Origin: Prevotella sp902465605
GTDB lineage: Bacteria > Bacteroidota > Bacteroidia > Bacteroidales > Bacteroidaceae
Assembly: GCA_902465605.1 (NCBI GenBank)
Contig: CABQNT010000009.1
Location: forward strand, 54,956-118,955
Reading direction: 5' to 3'
Length of the DNA stretch: 64,000 bases
Part shown: piece by piece, positions 24,792 to 33,986 of the stretch
Layout: every line of letters starts with the position of its first letter
Numbering within the stretch: position 1 is the first letter of the stretch
The notes under the pieces: generated by a model
Database searches by the model: none
Seen by the model: only the letters and a program-made list of their open reading frames with translations
Told to the model about the DNA's origin: nothing
Made by a program: the position numbers and the translations under genes

Positions 24792-25169
24792 TTACTCTTT
24801 CACCGCAACACACTCCACCTCTACCAATGCCTCTTTGGGCAGCGTGCGCACGGCAACGGCCGAGCGGGCTGGATAAGGCTCTGTGAAGAATTGTGCATAC
24901 ACCTCGTTCATGGCACCAAAGTTAGCCATATCGGATAGATACACCGTGGTCTTAATCACCTTAGACAAATCCAAGCCAGCAGCCTTCAATACCGCTTGTG
25001 CATTAAGTATGGATTGACGTGTTTGTTCCTTGATACCACCCTCTGGGAATTTTCCTGTAGAAGGATCAATTGGTAATTGACCAGATGCAAAAACAAAGCC
25101 ATTGGCCTCGATGGCCTGGCTGTACGGCCCCACTGCAGCAGGTGCCTTTTCAGAATGGATAGATTTCAT
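24792..25169 (-). CDS. RidA family reactive-intermediate deaminase
   Basis: A protein of 125 residues from the ATG at 25169 (MKSIHSEKAPAAVGPYSQAI); an earlier frame start adds ten residues without support. RidA proteins hydrolyse 2-aminoacrylate and related imines released by PLP enzymes. Family hallmarks are visible: APAAVGPYSQAIEANGFVFASGQ at the N-terminus, the conserved Arg (EQTRQSILNAQAVLKAAG) and Tyr-Pro-Ala-Arg (PYPARSAVAVRTLPKEALVEVECVA) near the C-terminus. The length is typical. No operon partner. Confidence 0.93.
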   Translation of the reverse strand: MKSIHSEKAPAAVGPYSQAIEANGFVFASGQLPIDPSTGKFPEGGIKEQTRQSILNAQAVLKAAGLDLSKVIKTTVYLSDMANFGAMNEVYAQFFTEPYPARSAVAVRTLPKEALVEVECVAVKE

Positions 25170-25227
25170 GATTGATAGTTTTAAGTAATTACTACGCAAA
25201 TTTACACATAATTATTGAAAACAAAAA

Positions 25228-25252
25228 GGGAGAGCCTTGAAAAGACTCTCCC
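25228..25252 (-). terminator. Rho-independent terminator after ompA
   Basis: On the minus strand GGGAGAGTC-TTTTC-AAGGCTCTCCC is followed by TTTTTG, about 30 bp after the OmpA-family stop at 25281. It ends the long surface-protein operon. Confidence 0.8.
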
Positions 25253-25280
25253 TATGTGTTTATAACTAATATAATCGCTA

Positions 25281-26435
25281 TTACTCGGCAATACAGATGG
25301 TCACACGGTTCTTATTGTTCTGTGCGAATGGCTGCACGCGAGCACCCTTCGAATCAGAGATGATTCGGTCTGCTGCAATGTTATATTTCTCTTTCAGGGT
25401 CTTTACAACAATCTGAGCACGAAGACGACCTAAACGATCGTTGATGCGATTGTTACCAGTACCGGCATCAGCATAACCCGTAACAGATACCTTTGTATTG
25501 GGGTTGGCATTGAGGTAGTCTACCATTTCCTTAATCTTGTTTGCTTCTGTAGCACGAATCTTGGCAGAATTGATCAAGAAGAACACATCACGACGGAAAG
25601 GCTCTACCTTCTCTTCAACAACCTCTTCTTTTACTTCAGGAGCTGGAGCTGGGGCAGGCGCTGGAGCAACATGCTCTTCAACAACTGGCTCTGGTTCTGG
25701 CATAGGCTCTGTCTTCTTATAAGTCTTGCCCAAATTGATGCGGAATCCAGCCAAGGCATTGAAGTACCAGTCAGGATTGTCGGCTTTCTTAGAATTGTAC
25801 TTATCGTTGAGGATATTGGCATTACCTTCAATCAAGAAGCTAACGGCATCACCCAAACGGAAAGCCAACTCAACGCCACCACGTCCAAAAGGACGAACCT
25901 TAGTTCCATCCCACAGGTTCTGCAACTGATAGTCATCAAGTTTTTTCAAGGTAGCAGCGATGGCATTCACCTCATCGTTTTTCCATGCAACATTGGCACC
26001 GCCACCCAAGTAGGCTGTTACGTTGAAGACACGATTAGGATTCCAACCGCAGAACAAATTGGACAGATTGAACATCAAATCCAATCCAGGAGCAACGTAG
26101 TTGAATTTGTAATCAGCGGTATACGGATTACCAGTACGCGCCAACTCATAACCGTTCCATCCACCTTTGCTTTGCCAGCCATTGGCTTGCAAACGTAAAG
26201 CAAAGACAGGTGAGAACTGATACCCAAGACCAAACTGTACATTGGGTGAAATCAACTTGTCAAATTTAGCTTCGCCAAGTGTGTACTGTGCACCTCCCTG
26301 AAGATTCAGGAATGCATGTTTCTTAAACTGATACTCGTTGTTTTCAGCATCTGTGTAAGTTGCTTGCGCAAATGCGGTGGCTACGCTCATAGACAACAGA
26401 GCAACAGCCATGAAAGTTTTCTTAAACTTCTTCAT
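25281..26435 (-). CDS. OmpA-family outer-membrane protein
   Basis: A 384-residue precursor with a signal peptide (FMAVALLSMSVATAFAQ), an N-terminal eight-stranded beta-barrel (about 30-235), and a Pro/Glu/Ala hinge (PEPEPVVEEHVAPAPAPAP). A C-terminal OmpA domain (about 275-384) binds peptidoglycan through motifs such as VSVTGYADAGTGNNRINDRL and GRLRAQIV. It anchors the outer membrane to the cell wall. It is the last gene of the 33.5-25.3 kb minus-strand operon, 21 bp after the triple-repeat surface protein, and is followed by a terminator. A paralogue is at 47080-48237. Confidence 0.92.
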   Translation of the reverse strand: MKKFKKTFMAVALLSMSVATAFAQATYTDAENNEYQFKKHAFLNLQGGAQYTLGEAKFDKLISPNVQFGLGYQFSPVFALRLQANGWQSKGGWNGYELARTGNPYTADYKFNYVAPGLDLMFNLSNLFCGWNPNRVFNVTAYLGGGANVAWKNDEVNAIAATLKKLDDYQLQNLWDGTKVRPFGRGGVELAFRLGDAVSFLIEGNANILNDKYNSKKADNPDWYFNALAGFRINLGKTYKKTEPMPEPEPVVEEHVAPAPAPAPAPEVKEEVVEEKVEPFRRDVFFLINSAKIRATEANKIKEMVDYLNANPNTKVSVTGYADAGTGNNRINDRLGRLRAQIVVKTLKEKYNIAADRIISDSKGARVQPFAQNNKNRVTICIAE

Positions 26436-26456
26436 AATTACTGTATTTAGATAAAA

Positions 26457-28673
26457 TTAATAATTCATCACAGGCCTAATCAAGGCACCATATTCCCTAG
26501 CCATTTTGTCGGAGTAGAAACTGCTTCTAGCCAAAGACAAGGCATAAGCTTTGGTCTTGGTGTCATCTTTGTAGGTGTAGAGACGGTCTGTCCAGTACTT
26601 TGCGAACGATCCGTCGCCAGCAACTGAAGTTCCATTGTTAAAGCCAGCAGCAGGCAGGAAGATTTGGTTCTTGACATTTTTCTCACTCGTAACCAGATAA
26701 CCGGGGACTCCATTCTGGAAAGTCCACTCCAACTTGCAATTGTTCCTCAACTCATCCACCTCATCATCTGTGGGCAAGCGCCATGTTCCGCCCCACAACA
26801 CACGGGCAGCATCAAACTTGCTCCCAGCAATGTGGTTCACGGAAACGGAGTCGGTAAACGTTCCGGTCGAAGTATCATATCCGGAGGTATAACTTTGCTT
26901 GGTATACTCGGCCTTATCTTTGATTTCGGCCCAAGCGAAATACTGACCTGCATCTGATGCCTTGCTGGCACCTATATTGCGGTCGGCCCACATGACAGAC
27001 AGACCCAAATCAACTGCCTTTCCAGCCGTAGATGATGGTGGCTCGGGCTTAGGATCAGGATCAGTACCAGGATCAGGTGTCGGATCGGTACCAGGATCAG
27101 GTGTTGGATCAGGTGTGTAGTTTTCGCCCGGTTCATCATAAACGGCACGGACAGGAATGAGGATAGTCTTTAAACTCAACACTATTTCCACAAAATTCTT
27201 TCCTAACAGCTGCGCATACTTGGCTGAGTTTGGGTTGCTGTCTGATAACTCTGACGACCAATAATAGGCATCTTTACTGATTCCGTGAGATGAATTATCA
27301 GACCGTCTCCAGCCTGCACGTGGGAAGAATAATTGTTTGCCATTATTGGAAACGATCCAACCCGCAATGCCCTTATCGTTGTAATTTGAAGTGAACGACC
27401 AAGTACACTTCTCTAATTCCTTCAACTCCTTGGTTGTAGGCAGTCGCCATTTGCCACCCCACTGTGCACGCGCAATGTCATACTTGGTTCCACCAATGTC
27501 TTTAGTGGTCAATCCTTTGGCATAGTCGGTGACATCATTCGAGAACAATTCGCCCGTTGGATCGCCCCAACCAAAGTAACCGCCATAGTCGGACTCTGAC
27601 TTAGCACCCATGTTCCACTTCGCCCATTTTACCGACAATCCCAAGTCTACAATCTCAGGTTCTGGGAATTTGGGCTGTGTAGTAAATTGCATCTTCTCAC
27701 CATAAACGTAATCGCCACCCACCAAAGCATAAGCCTGATAGTAGTAGGTGGTACGCTGCGTCAAACCTGTAAGCGCAAAAGTCTTGGTGTTGCTTTTCGG
27801 AAGTGTTGTTTCAGAAACTTTAGGACCTTTTATCGGATCTAGGTCAACAGGGTTCTTGGCATAGCACACGCCATATTCTGTTACCTGATCGAGCCCGCCA
27901 GAAAGCGAGATGTTGACATTGGCCGTGTTGTCAGTAACCTGAGTGGCAGGTGATGTAACTGCATATACAGCTTGTACATATTTGCCGTAAACAGGGCGAA
28001 TACTACAACCAATGAAACGTTTCATGGCAATTTGCAGCTTGTCAGCATCCGTAAATTTCAAAGCAACGGCGTTGGTCACATCGGCATCCAGGATACCCGA
28101 CCAATAGTAACCAGCAATGCCTTCCTCAGCCATAATGGTTCCTGTACGCGAACCCGTGACAGGGATGAAAATGGAATTGGTGTTTCCTGGCTTCTGACTG
28201 GCAACTTGATAGCCCGATACGCCATTCTTCGTTGTCCACGTCCAGGTACAATGGTCAACCAGCTCTTGTATTTCGTCTGTTGATGGCAATCGCCATAGGT
28301 CGCCCCACTTCTGCTTAGCAATGTCATACTTGCTCTTGATAATATTGCCAAGAGGACGTTCTACTGGGAAGTATTTCAGATTGACAGACCTGTTGGTACC
28401 TGTCACGTCACCCCATCCTACCAAAAGACCAGGTTCGGTATCGGTAGTAGCACCCAGATTGAAGTCAGCCCACTTCACGGAAAGGCCTAAGTCAACAGGC
28501 TGTGCGGTTGCGGGAAGTTCAAGAGGTTCAGCTTCTTTAAATGTGATGCTATCCACCTCCCAGGTAAACCATTCAAAGGTCTTGTCAAGCGTGTGTACAC
28601 AAACCTTCTGCTGGGCCTTTACCTGTAAGAATGTGGCGAAAAGCAATAATATAGTTAGTATTCTTTGTTTCAT
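26457..28673 (-). CDS. Secreted protein with three VDLGLSVKWA repeats
   Basis: A 738-residue exported protein with signal peptide MKQRILTILLLFATFLQVKA. Three copies of a ~150-residue domain begin VDLGLSVKWADFNLGA, VDLGLSVKWAKWNMGA and VDLGLSVMWADRNIGA. Each is followed by a (G)W(G/A)(D/E) segment, K(Y/F)D(I/A)A, and WRLP(S/T)(T/D)(D/K)E. This is the Fibrobacter-paralogous/DUF1566-like domain common in Bacteroidales surface proteins. A fibronectin-like segment (about 235-335) separates copies one and two, and a Pro-Asp-rich linker (TPDPGTDPTPDPGTD) precedes copy three. The start overlaps the previous stop by 4 bp. Carbohydrate or matrix binding is plausible but unproven. Confidence 0.85.
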   Translation of the reverse strand: MKQRILTILLLFATFLQVKAQQKVCVHTLDKTFEWFTWEVDSITFKEAEPLELPATAQPVDLGLSVKWADFNLGATTDTEPGLLVGWGDVTGTNRSVNLKYFPVERPLGNIIKSKYDIAKQKWGDLWRLPSTDEIQELVDHCTWTWTTKNGVSGYQVASQKPGNTNSIFIPVTGSRTGTIMAEEGIAGYYWSGILDADVTNAVALKFTDADKLQIAMKRFIGCSIRPVYGKYVQAVYAVTSPATQVTDNTANVNISLSGGLDQVTEYGVCYAKNPVDLDPIKGPKVSETTLPKSNTKTFALTGLTQRTTYYYQAYALVGGDYVYGEKMQFTTQPKFPEPEIVDLGLSVKWAKWNMGAKSESDYGGYFGWGDPTGELFSNDVTDYAKGLTTKDIGGTKYDIARAQWGGKWRLPTTKELKELEKCTWSFTSNYNDKGIAGWIVSNNGKQLFFPRAGWRRSDNSSHGISKDAYYWSSELSDSNPNSAKYAQLLGKNFVEIVLSLKTILIPVRAVYDEPGENYTPDPTPDPGTDPTPDPGTDPDPKPEPPSSTAGKAVDLGLSVMWADRNIGASKASDAGQYFAWAEIKDKAEYTKQSYTSGYDTSTGTFTDSVSVNHIAGSKFDAARVLWGGTWRLPTDDEVDELRNNCKLEWTFQNGVPGYLVTSEKNVKNQIFLPAAGFNNGTSVAGDGSFAKYWTDRLYTYKDDTKTKAYALSLARSSFYSDKMAREYGALIRPVMNY

Positions 28674-29161
28674 CGTTTGGTTACTTTGAATGAATGTTTG
28701 TTACAACGGATAACGTAAATGCCATTGGGATAGGATGCCAAACTAACTTTTACTCGATCGGATTGTTGATTGACATGCAATGGCATACTCTTTCCATTTA
28801 GAGCATAAACGCGGATGTTCGCATGGTCTTTGAGGCCATCTATCTGTATCGTCTGTCCATCGAGGTAGGTGAAAGAAACTGCGTTTGCTTGATAATCTCT
28901 CGGTAAGGAAGCGTCGGTCGTATATTCTTCAAAATATATTTCCTGCACATCATTGTACTCGGCACTAAAGTCAGACGAAACAATCTTGATACCAAATGGC
29001 CCGAAAGTAACGACTGGACGTTCAGACAGATGAAACTTATACAAATCGCCCGACTTCATTTGAACCATCAGTACATCACCCTCGTTGCTTGCCATGGAAG
29101 TTGTATAAAACATACACAACAACAGTGATAAAATGATTATAATTCTTGATCGTCTCATCAA
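28670..29161 (-). CDS. Small exported protein with a T9SS-like C-terminal tail
   Basis: A 163-residue protein with signal peptide (IIIILSLLLCMFYTTSMAS). The body is short, GDVLMVQMKSGDLYKFHLSE, with a YFEEY region. The C-terminal ~60 residues follow the type A sorting domain pattern: NIRVYALNGKSMPL ... SYPNGIYVIRCNKHSFKVTK, i.e. the (V/I)YxxxG ... PxGxYxxxx ... KxxxK signature. That tail normally directs type IX secretion. It is translationally coupled to the triple-repeat protein, which lacks such a tail. The substrate is unknown. Confidence 0.75.
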   Translation of the reverse strand: MMRRSRIIIILSLLLCMFYTTSMASNEGDVLMVQMKSGDLYKFHLSERPVVTFGPFGIKIVSSDFSAEYNDVQEIYFEEYTTDASLPRDYQANAVSFTYLDGQTIQIDGLKDHANIRVYALNGKSMPLHVNQQSDRVKVSLASYPNGIYVIRCNKHSFKVTKR

Positions 29162-29185
29162 TATTTCATTTATCAGTTACTCCGC

Positions 29186-29587
29186 TCATATTACATTTCC
29201 CTTGATGGTTATGACAACCGGTTTAGGCTGGTCATTTACATAGACAGCAACCTTTTTCAAAATCGGTCCGGGAAAGAACGGAGTTAAATCTACTCTAATT
29301 TTTATTTTGTCACCCATGTGACGTTTATATGCACCTTTAGGATATTGGACCGTGGTGCAGTCGCAATCAGTCTTTACATCGGTAATCACCAACTCACCGC
29401 TACCCTGATTAGTGAAATCAGCGAAGATGGTCTGCACACGATGTTTAGCATCCAGATTGCCCAAATTATATTGCAGCGTAGCCAGTTTTAACTTTGGTGC
29501 TTCTTCTTTTGCACACGACAGGGTGGTGCAGCTAACCAGAAGCAACACCCACAGCAACAGGCTACTGGTTTTCTTTATATTTATCAT
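29186..29587 (-). CDS. DUF1573 lipoprotein
   Basis: A 133-residue protein with a lipoprotein-type signal (LLLWVLLLVSC, Cys at about residue 20). A single DUF1573 Ig-like domain follows: YNLGNLDAKHRVQTIFADFTNQGSGELVITDVKTDCDCTT. The CDC pair is the family's conserved cysteine motif. These proteins sit on the envelope of Bacteroidetes, of unknown precise role. The start overlaps the end of the preceding lipoprotein gene by 26 bp, so expression is coupled. Confidence 0.85.
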   Translation of the reverse strand: MINIKKTSSLLLWVLLLVSCTTLSCAKEEAPKLKLATLQYNLGNLDAKHRVQTIFADFTNQGSGELVITDVKTDCDCTTVQYPKGAYKRHMGDKIKIRVDLTPFFPGPILKKVAVYVNDQPKPVVITIKGNVI

Positions 29588-30083
29588 AAACGCTCTCTAC
29601 ACCATCAGCATATTCGTCGAGCAAAGTAAGATACCATTTGCCATCCTTCAAAACGGGATTCAAACAAAATGTAGTAATGCCTTTTTCCTCATCGATATTT
29701 CCATCCGGGGTAATTTGTACAGCAACTTGCACCTCGTTATTCTTGTCACTACGCAAAATCATGCCTTTCACAGCACAATCGTAGATAGGCATGTGCGAAT
29801 ATACATCAATATATTTTTGCTTGGTTTCTTCTGGCAAAGGCAGAATGCTGTCGTTACGTAGGGTATACAGCATGCTAGAAGCGACGCGAAAATTCTTATT
29901 TTTGAAATTTTCAACATAGTTGTCTACGAGACTTTTAATCTCAGACGAGTCTTTGCTAGAATAATCAATCGAGGCCGGTTTGAGATACTCGGAACGCAAT
30001 GGATCCTTCTTCTTACCAGATTTACATCCTACAAAGGTCAATGCCATGCAAAGCATGCATATTGTAAATATTTTGATTTTCAT
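29562..30083 (-). CDS. Small lipoprotein of unknown function
   Basis: A 173-residue protein with a lipobox (MLCMALTFVGCKSGKKKD, Cys near residue 20). The mature part resembles a small NTF2/DUF4878-like fold: SSEIKSLVDNYVENFKNKNF, then MLYTLRNDSILPLP and KDGKWYLTLLDEYADG. The family was not firmly recognised. It is the second gene of the surface operon, downstream of an imperfect terminator hairpin at 30104-30130 that could reduce its expression relative to the large lipoprotein. Confidence 0.7.
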   Translation of the reverse strand: MKIKIFTICMLCMALTFVGCKSGKKKDPLRSEYLKPASIDYSSKDSSEIKSLVDNYVENFKNKNFRVASSMLYTLRNDSILPLPEETKQKYIDVYSHMPIYDCAVKGMILRSDKNNEVQVAVQITPDGNIDEEKGITTFCLNPVLKDGKWYLTLLDEYADGVESVYDKYKENQ

Positions 30084-30103
30084 AAAGTCAAATTAAGAAA
30101 AAA

Positions 30104-30130
30104 AGGGAAGGAGTAAATTACCCCTCCCCT
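30104..30130 (-). terminator. Intra-operon terminator or attenuator hairpin
   Basis: On the minus strand AGGGGAGGGGTA-aatt-TACTCCTTCCCT pairs with two G-U wobbles and is followed by TTTTTTTC, 26 bases after the stop of the 1119-aa gene. It likely sets a drop in transcript level between the large surface lipoprotein and the downstream genes. Confidence 0.65.
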
Positions 30131-30155
30131 TCAAGTATGATAATCTAATCTAGGA

Positions 30156-33100
30156 TTAGAACTTTTTAGCGTTGCTAGCAGTCTTCTTCACAGTAACAGT
30201 TACGTTCTCTGTGATATAACCCCAGATGTACTTCACAGTTACAGGAATCTTAATCTGGAATTCCTGAACAGTAGTGCTCAAGTTCTTATAAGTCAATGTA
30301 CCACCGTCTGCTGAAGTATAAACGAAGTCAATGTTCTTAGTAACATCACCCAGAGCAACGAACTTCTTAGGATCACTTTGACCCAAGTTGGTCATTACAT
30401 TAGGATTGAGACTAATAGACTCACCATCCTTAATACCTTCGATGGTCACGCCTTCAACTCCATAGTACTTCTCATATTCACCACCGATACCAGCAGCTTG
30501 GGTTTTGTTCCAAGCATCACGCCAGTCTGTGAACTTCAAGAGATCTGTTGCCTTGATCTTCTGCATGGCTACATAACTTGCATCTTCAATAGTCTTATTC
30601 GCATTCTTAGCATTGATTGGACGGAGGAAGCGAACGTCGAACGTATTGTTCGTCAGAGGTAATTCCTTAGCACATTCATTCTGAGCAATAATACCGATGA
30701 TAGCCTTCACTACGTCGTTAGCCAATGAATTGTGATCCTTGTAGTTCAACAAAGCATGAGCATACTCACCATGCTGGTAAGCAATCTTGGTCTCACTTGG
30801 ATCCTCAGGACTAGTAAGTTTAGCAACAGCTTGCTTAGCCTGATTACCCTTAATCTGAGCATTCAAGGTCTTACCCTTATCAGCAACTGACATAACATAA
30901 GTCTTGCCGTCGATACCCTTGTATTCCTTGCCATCGTTAGAAGCGTCGAATACAACATTGAGTTTCAACTTACCAGCTGCATACTCCTTATTCTGAGTAA
31001 GGTCTTTAGTAACCTTGATCAAAGCAGAAGCCGCAATCTTATTGCCCTTGAATACATCACCGAAGGTGTTCTCCATCTTGTCGGCAGTACCGCCAGGATT
31101 ATCCTCAGGTGTCAGTGTGTTAGTATGAATCTCGTCTGTACCAGCCTTAGATGTATTGGCTTTATACCAGTAGTTAGAAATGATGTTGTCAGCCAACTTG
31201 ACTTCGCCAGCAGGAGTAGAGTCAGTACCTACGCGCTTGCCTGTCTTGAAGACAACGAATACGTCAGGAAGTTTAGACTTGTCTTTAGACTCGTACTTCA
31301 CAGCAATTTCAACATTAGCCTTCTTATCTGTAACGAAGAATTTCTTTGCTTGAGCAGGTGTTAACTTCCAACCTAAAATACTGGTCAGAGTTCCGTCCTC
31401 AGCAGAAGTCTCGTTTCTTGTATAAGCTTGTCCGATAGGCTCAGCCATCTTCTCAAATGTCTTGCCATTGGCACTCATCTTATACTGCTGCAAAACGCCA
31501 CCATTCTCTACAGGAGAATCACCATAGTTGGCTTCAAACTCTTCACGAGTGATACCCAACATGTGATACAGGTCATATTCTGTCTGAATCCACTTGGTTT
31601 CGTACTTCCACTCTGTTGCAGGATCTGTACATTCACCATTGTATGAGTAGTTGTAATCAGGTCCTTGATAATCAATATGCTCATCTGGTTCAACTGTAGC
31701 AGGAGTCTTCTTCTCTGTAATCTTGATACGGATATAACCATAATCAAGCACTTTACCATCCTTGTCAAGCAAAGATACACGAACTAATGGTGTACGCCCA
31801 ATGGTAGGACGAGCTTGCTCAGCTCCGTAAGCTTGTTGCTTACCTACATGATCCTTGTCATACTCAGGCATCTGTGGACGGAATGTGTAACCGTCTTTAG
31901 GATTAATAGCAGCATGAGCAGATTCGGAAGTCTTGGTAGACCCTAAGTAAAGTGCAGTAATCTCGAACTTATACGTCATGCCATTAGCTTTCAGCTCATC
32001 GGCTGTCATCAATCTGTTGACACCCTTTGCATTCTTATAATGTACTTCTACGAGCTTGCGAAGATCCAAAGTCTCATTGTAGTTAACAGAATCCTGAGGA
32101 CCATACTTACCACTTACACCTGCTTCAAATGCGTGCTGCATCAACAGCTGGTGGTGTTTGTGGTCTTTGTCAAGTCCACCCAGTACAGACTTATTAGGAC
32201 TTTCAACACCTAAGAAAGGAACATCGTCTCCTGCACGGTGAGCCAACTTCAAGTCAGAAATAGACTCTGCATACAAGGTAGCGTAATCAGAAGTGATAGT
32301 TCTTTCAGCCAAGTTTTGATCCTTGTTCAAGGTCATGCCAGGAAGTGTTACCTGTGTAGCGAAAACAGTAACCATTTCGTTTTCTTTCACAGACTTAATC
32401 TTTTCAGGATTTGTTACGTCCAAGTTAACCTTTAACATGCCGTTTTTAACATTCCAACTTGCAACAGACAAGCCAGCTTCAGCAGCAGCACGTGTGTACT
32501 CCTTATCACCAGAGAGAACATTAACCTTAGCAGTAGCTGGATCTATAACAGCTGTCGAAGGATTCATGTGGTAGTTTGCTACAAAAGCAAGTACTCTTGA
32601 ACCATCCTTTGCTTCATAACGCTCAGCCTTGTCATAACCCTTGGTTTCTTGCACGTTCCAAGCAATAGGAGACAATGTGTATGCGTTGTACTTCAAGGTT
32701 TGGATTTTGGTAGCTTCGATACCCCAGTAATATGAATCTGGAGCGAATACGATGCTGCGTAGCTCTGTAGGTAGCAATACGTTCAATACGTTTACTTCCT
32801 TCTGTACCTCGTCAACGCGATCAGACAATGCTTTTGCATCAGCTTTGAGCTGTGAGATTTCTTCAGACAACTTCTTATCCAAAGCTTTCTTAGCCTCTTC
32901 AATCTTGTCATAAATCTTCTTGATGTCAGCTTCTGACAAGCCTTGCTTCTCAAGAGCCTCTAAACGAGTCTTGTAACCTTCAAGAGCATCCTTTTGCTCT
33001 TGAATATCAGACTTGATACCTTCTTGGGCTGTTTTAACATCCTCAAGACCACTCTTCAGCTCATTGATTTGTTTCAAAGGCTCAACAAGACTACTTTCTA

Positions 33101-33515
33101 CGGCAGCTACCTTACCAGCCAACTCTTTCAGCTCGTCCTTACTTGCCTTGCCTTCCAAAGCCTTGTTTACTTTTGACAAAGCCTCTTCGGCAGTCTTTAC
33201 ACGAGCCTCCAAGCCAGATACATCAGCAGCAAGCTTGGTAACCTTTTCGGTAATCTGTTTTGTTTGAGCTTCACCAGCTGTTTGCAGCTTGGTAATAGAC
33301 TCTTGCAGTTGTGCATCCTTGGCTTCCAACTGCTTCTGCAAGTTGGCAATCTCGGTCTGCAACTCTGTCTTTACAGTCTTGAGCGGAGTCAATGCATCAA
33401 TCTGCGTCTGCAAATTATTGATGTCATCATCGTAATCCTTACAAGATGTAAACGTACTCATAGAAGCCGTTACTAAGGCTCCCATCAGCAGCGTACTTAA
33501 GATTTTCTTTCTCAT
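30156..33515 (-). CDS. Large coiled-coil surface lipoprotein
   Basis: A 1119-residue protein with a lipoprotein signal (LLMGALVTASMSTFTSCKDY, Cys near residue 26). Residues about 30-245 form a long coiled coil (DINNLQTQIDAL; AKDAQLQESITKLQ; LKADAKALSDRVDEVQKE), as in DUF4988-type Bacteroidales surface proteins. The remaining ~870 residues are beta-rich with many Lys/Asp repeats and no catalytic motif. They end KIPVTVKYIWGYITENVTVT, then a short basic tail. It resembles a stalked surface-exposed adhesin or S-layer-like protein. Operon leader; a TATATTTG box lies about 157 bp upstream at 33672-33679. Confidence 0.8.
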   Translation of the reverse strand: MRKKILSTLLMGALVTASMSTFTSCKDYDDDINNLQTQIDALTPLKTVKTELQTEIANLQKQLEAKDAQLQESITKLQTAGEAQTKQITEKVTKLAADVSGLEARVKTAEEALSKVNKALEGKASKDELKELAGKVAAVESSLVEPLKQINELKSGLEDVKTAQEGIKSDIQEQKDALEGYKTRLEALEKQGLSEADIKKIYDKIEEAKKALDKKLSEEISQLKADAKALSDRVDEVQKEVNVLNVLLPTELRSIVFAPDSYYWGIEATKIQTLKYNAYTLSPIAWNVQETKGYDKAERYEAKDGSRVLAFVANYHMNPSTAVIDPATAKVNVLSGDKEYTRAAAEAGLSVASWNVKNGMLKVNLDVTNPEKIKSVKENEMVTVFATQVTLPGMTLNKDQNLAERTITSDYATLYAESISDLKLAHRAGDDVPFLGVESPNKSVLGGLDKDHKHHQLLMQHAFEAGVSGKYGPQDSVNYNETLDLRKLVEVHYKNAKGVNRLMTADELKANGMTYKFEITALYLGSTKTSESAHAAINPKDGYTFRPQMPEYDKDHVGKQQAYGAEQARPTIGRTPLVRVSLLDKDGKVLDYGYIRIKITEKKTPATVEPDEHIDYQGPDYNYSYNGECTDPATEWKYETKWIQTEYDLYHMLGITREEFEANYGDSPVENGGVLQQYKMSANGKTFEKMAEPIGQAYTRNETSAEDGTLTSILGWKLTPAQAKKFFVTDKKANVEIAVKYESKDKSKLPDVFVVFKTGKRVGTDSTPAGEVKLADNIISNYWYKANTSKAGTDEIHTNTLTPEDNPGGTADKMENTFGDVFKGNKIAASALIKVTKDLTQNKEYAAGKLKLNVVFDASNDGKEYKGIDGKTYVMSVADKGKTLNAQIKGNQAKQAVAKLTSPEDPSETKIAYQHGEYAHALLNYKDHNSLANDVVKAIIGIIAQNECAKELPLTNNTFDVRFLRPINAKNANKTIEDASYVAMQKIKATDLLKFTDWRDAWNKTQAAGIGGEYEKYYGVEGVTIEGIKDGESISLNPNVMTNLGQSDPKKFVALGDVTKNIDFVYTSADGGTLTYKNLSTTVQEFQIKIPVTVKYIWGYITENVTVTVKKTASNAKKF

Positions 33516-33671
33516 ACGATATAAAAATTAAATAAAACAATAAAAATTAAAATATATACTAGCTAATATTGCATTGGATTCTGGTCAAGAAGCCAACACA
33601 AATAATTTTTTCATACCAATAAACGTCATTTATGTACATAGTAACCGTATTTCAGGCAAATTATTTTGGTG

Positions 33672-33679
33672 CAAATATA
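33672..33679 (-). promoter_or_regulatory. -7 box of the surface-protein operon
   Basis: On the minus strand TATATTTG (TAnnTTTG) has a TTTG about 20 bases upstream (near 33700). The implied leader is about 150 nt and very A/T-rich. The rest of 33516-33986 is A/T-rich with no gene or repeat seen. Confidence 0.5.
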
Positions 33680-33986
33680 TAGATAAATATTAGAACAAAC
33701 AAATAAAATGCATCTTTTTTTTAATTTAGTCAAAATTTTTATACTTCCTTTTTTGCGAAGCATATTCAGTCAGTTATATTTACATTTCTGCCCGACGGAA
33801 TATTATTACATAATTGAAATGGTATTGTAATCTTCAAAAAGAATATATAAATTTAAAGAATAGTTTTGTTATTTTGTTGTTTTACCTGAAAATGAAGTTG
33901 CCACCAGCATCTCATTTCATTCATGAATGACGCCCCACAACGCCATGGCTGATTCAATTTCATCCATGGCGCATGGCTAGGCATCC

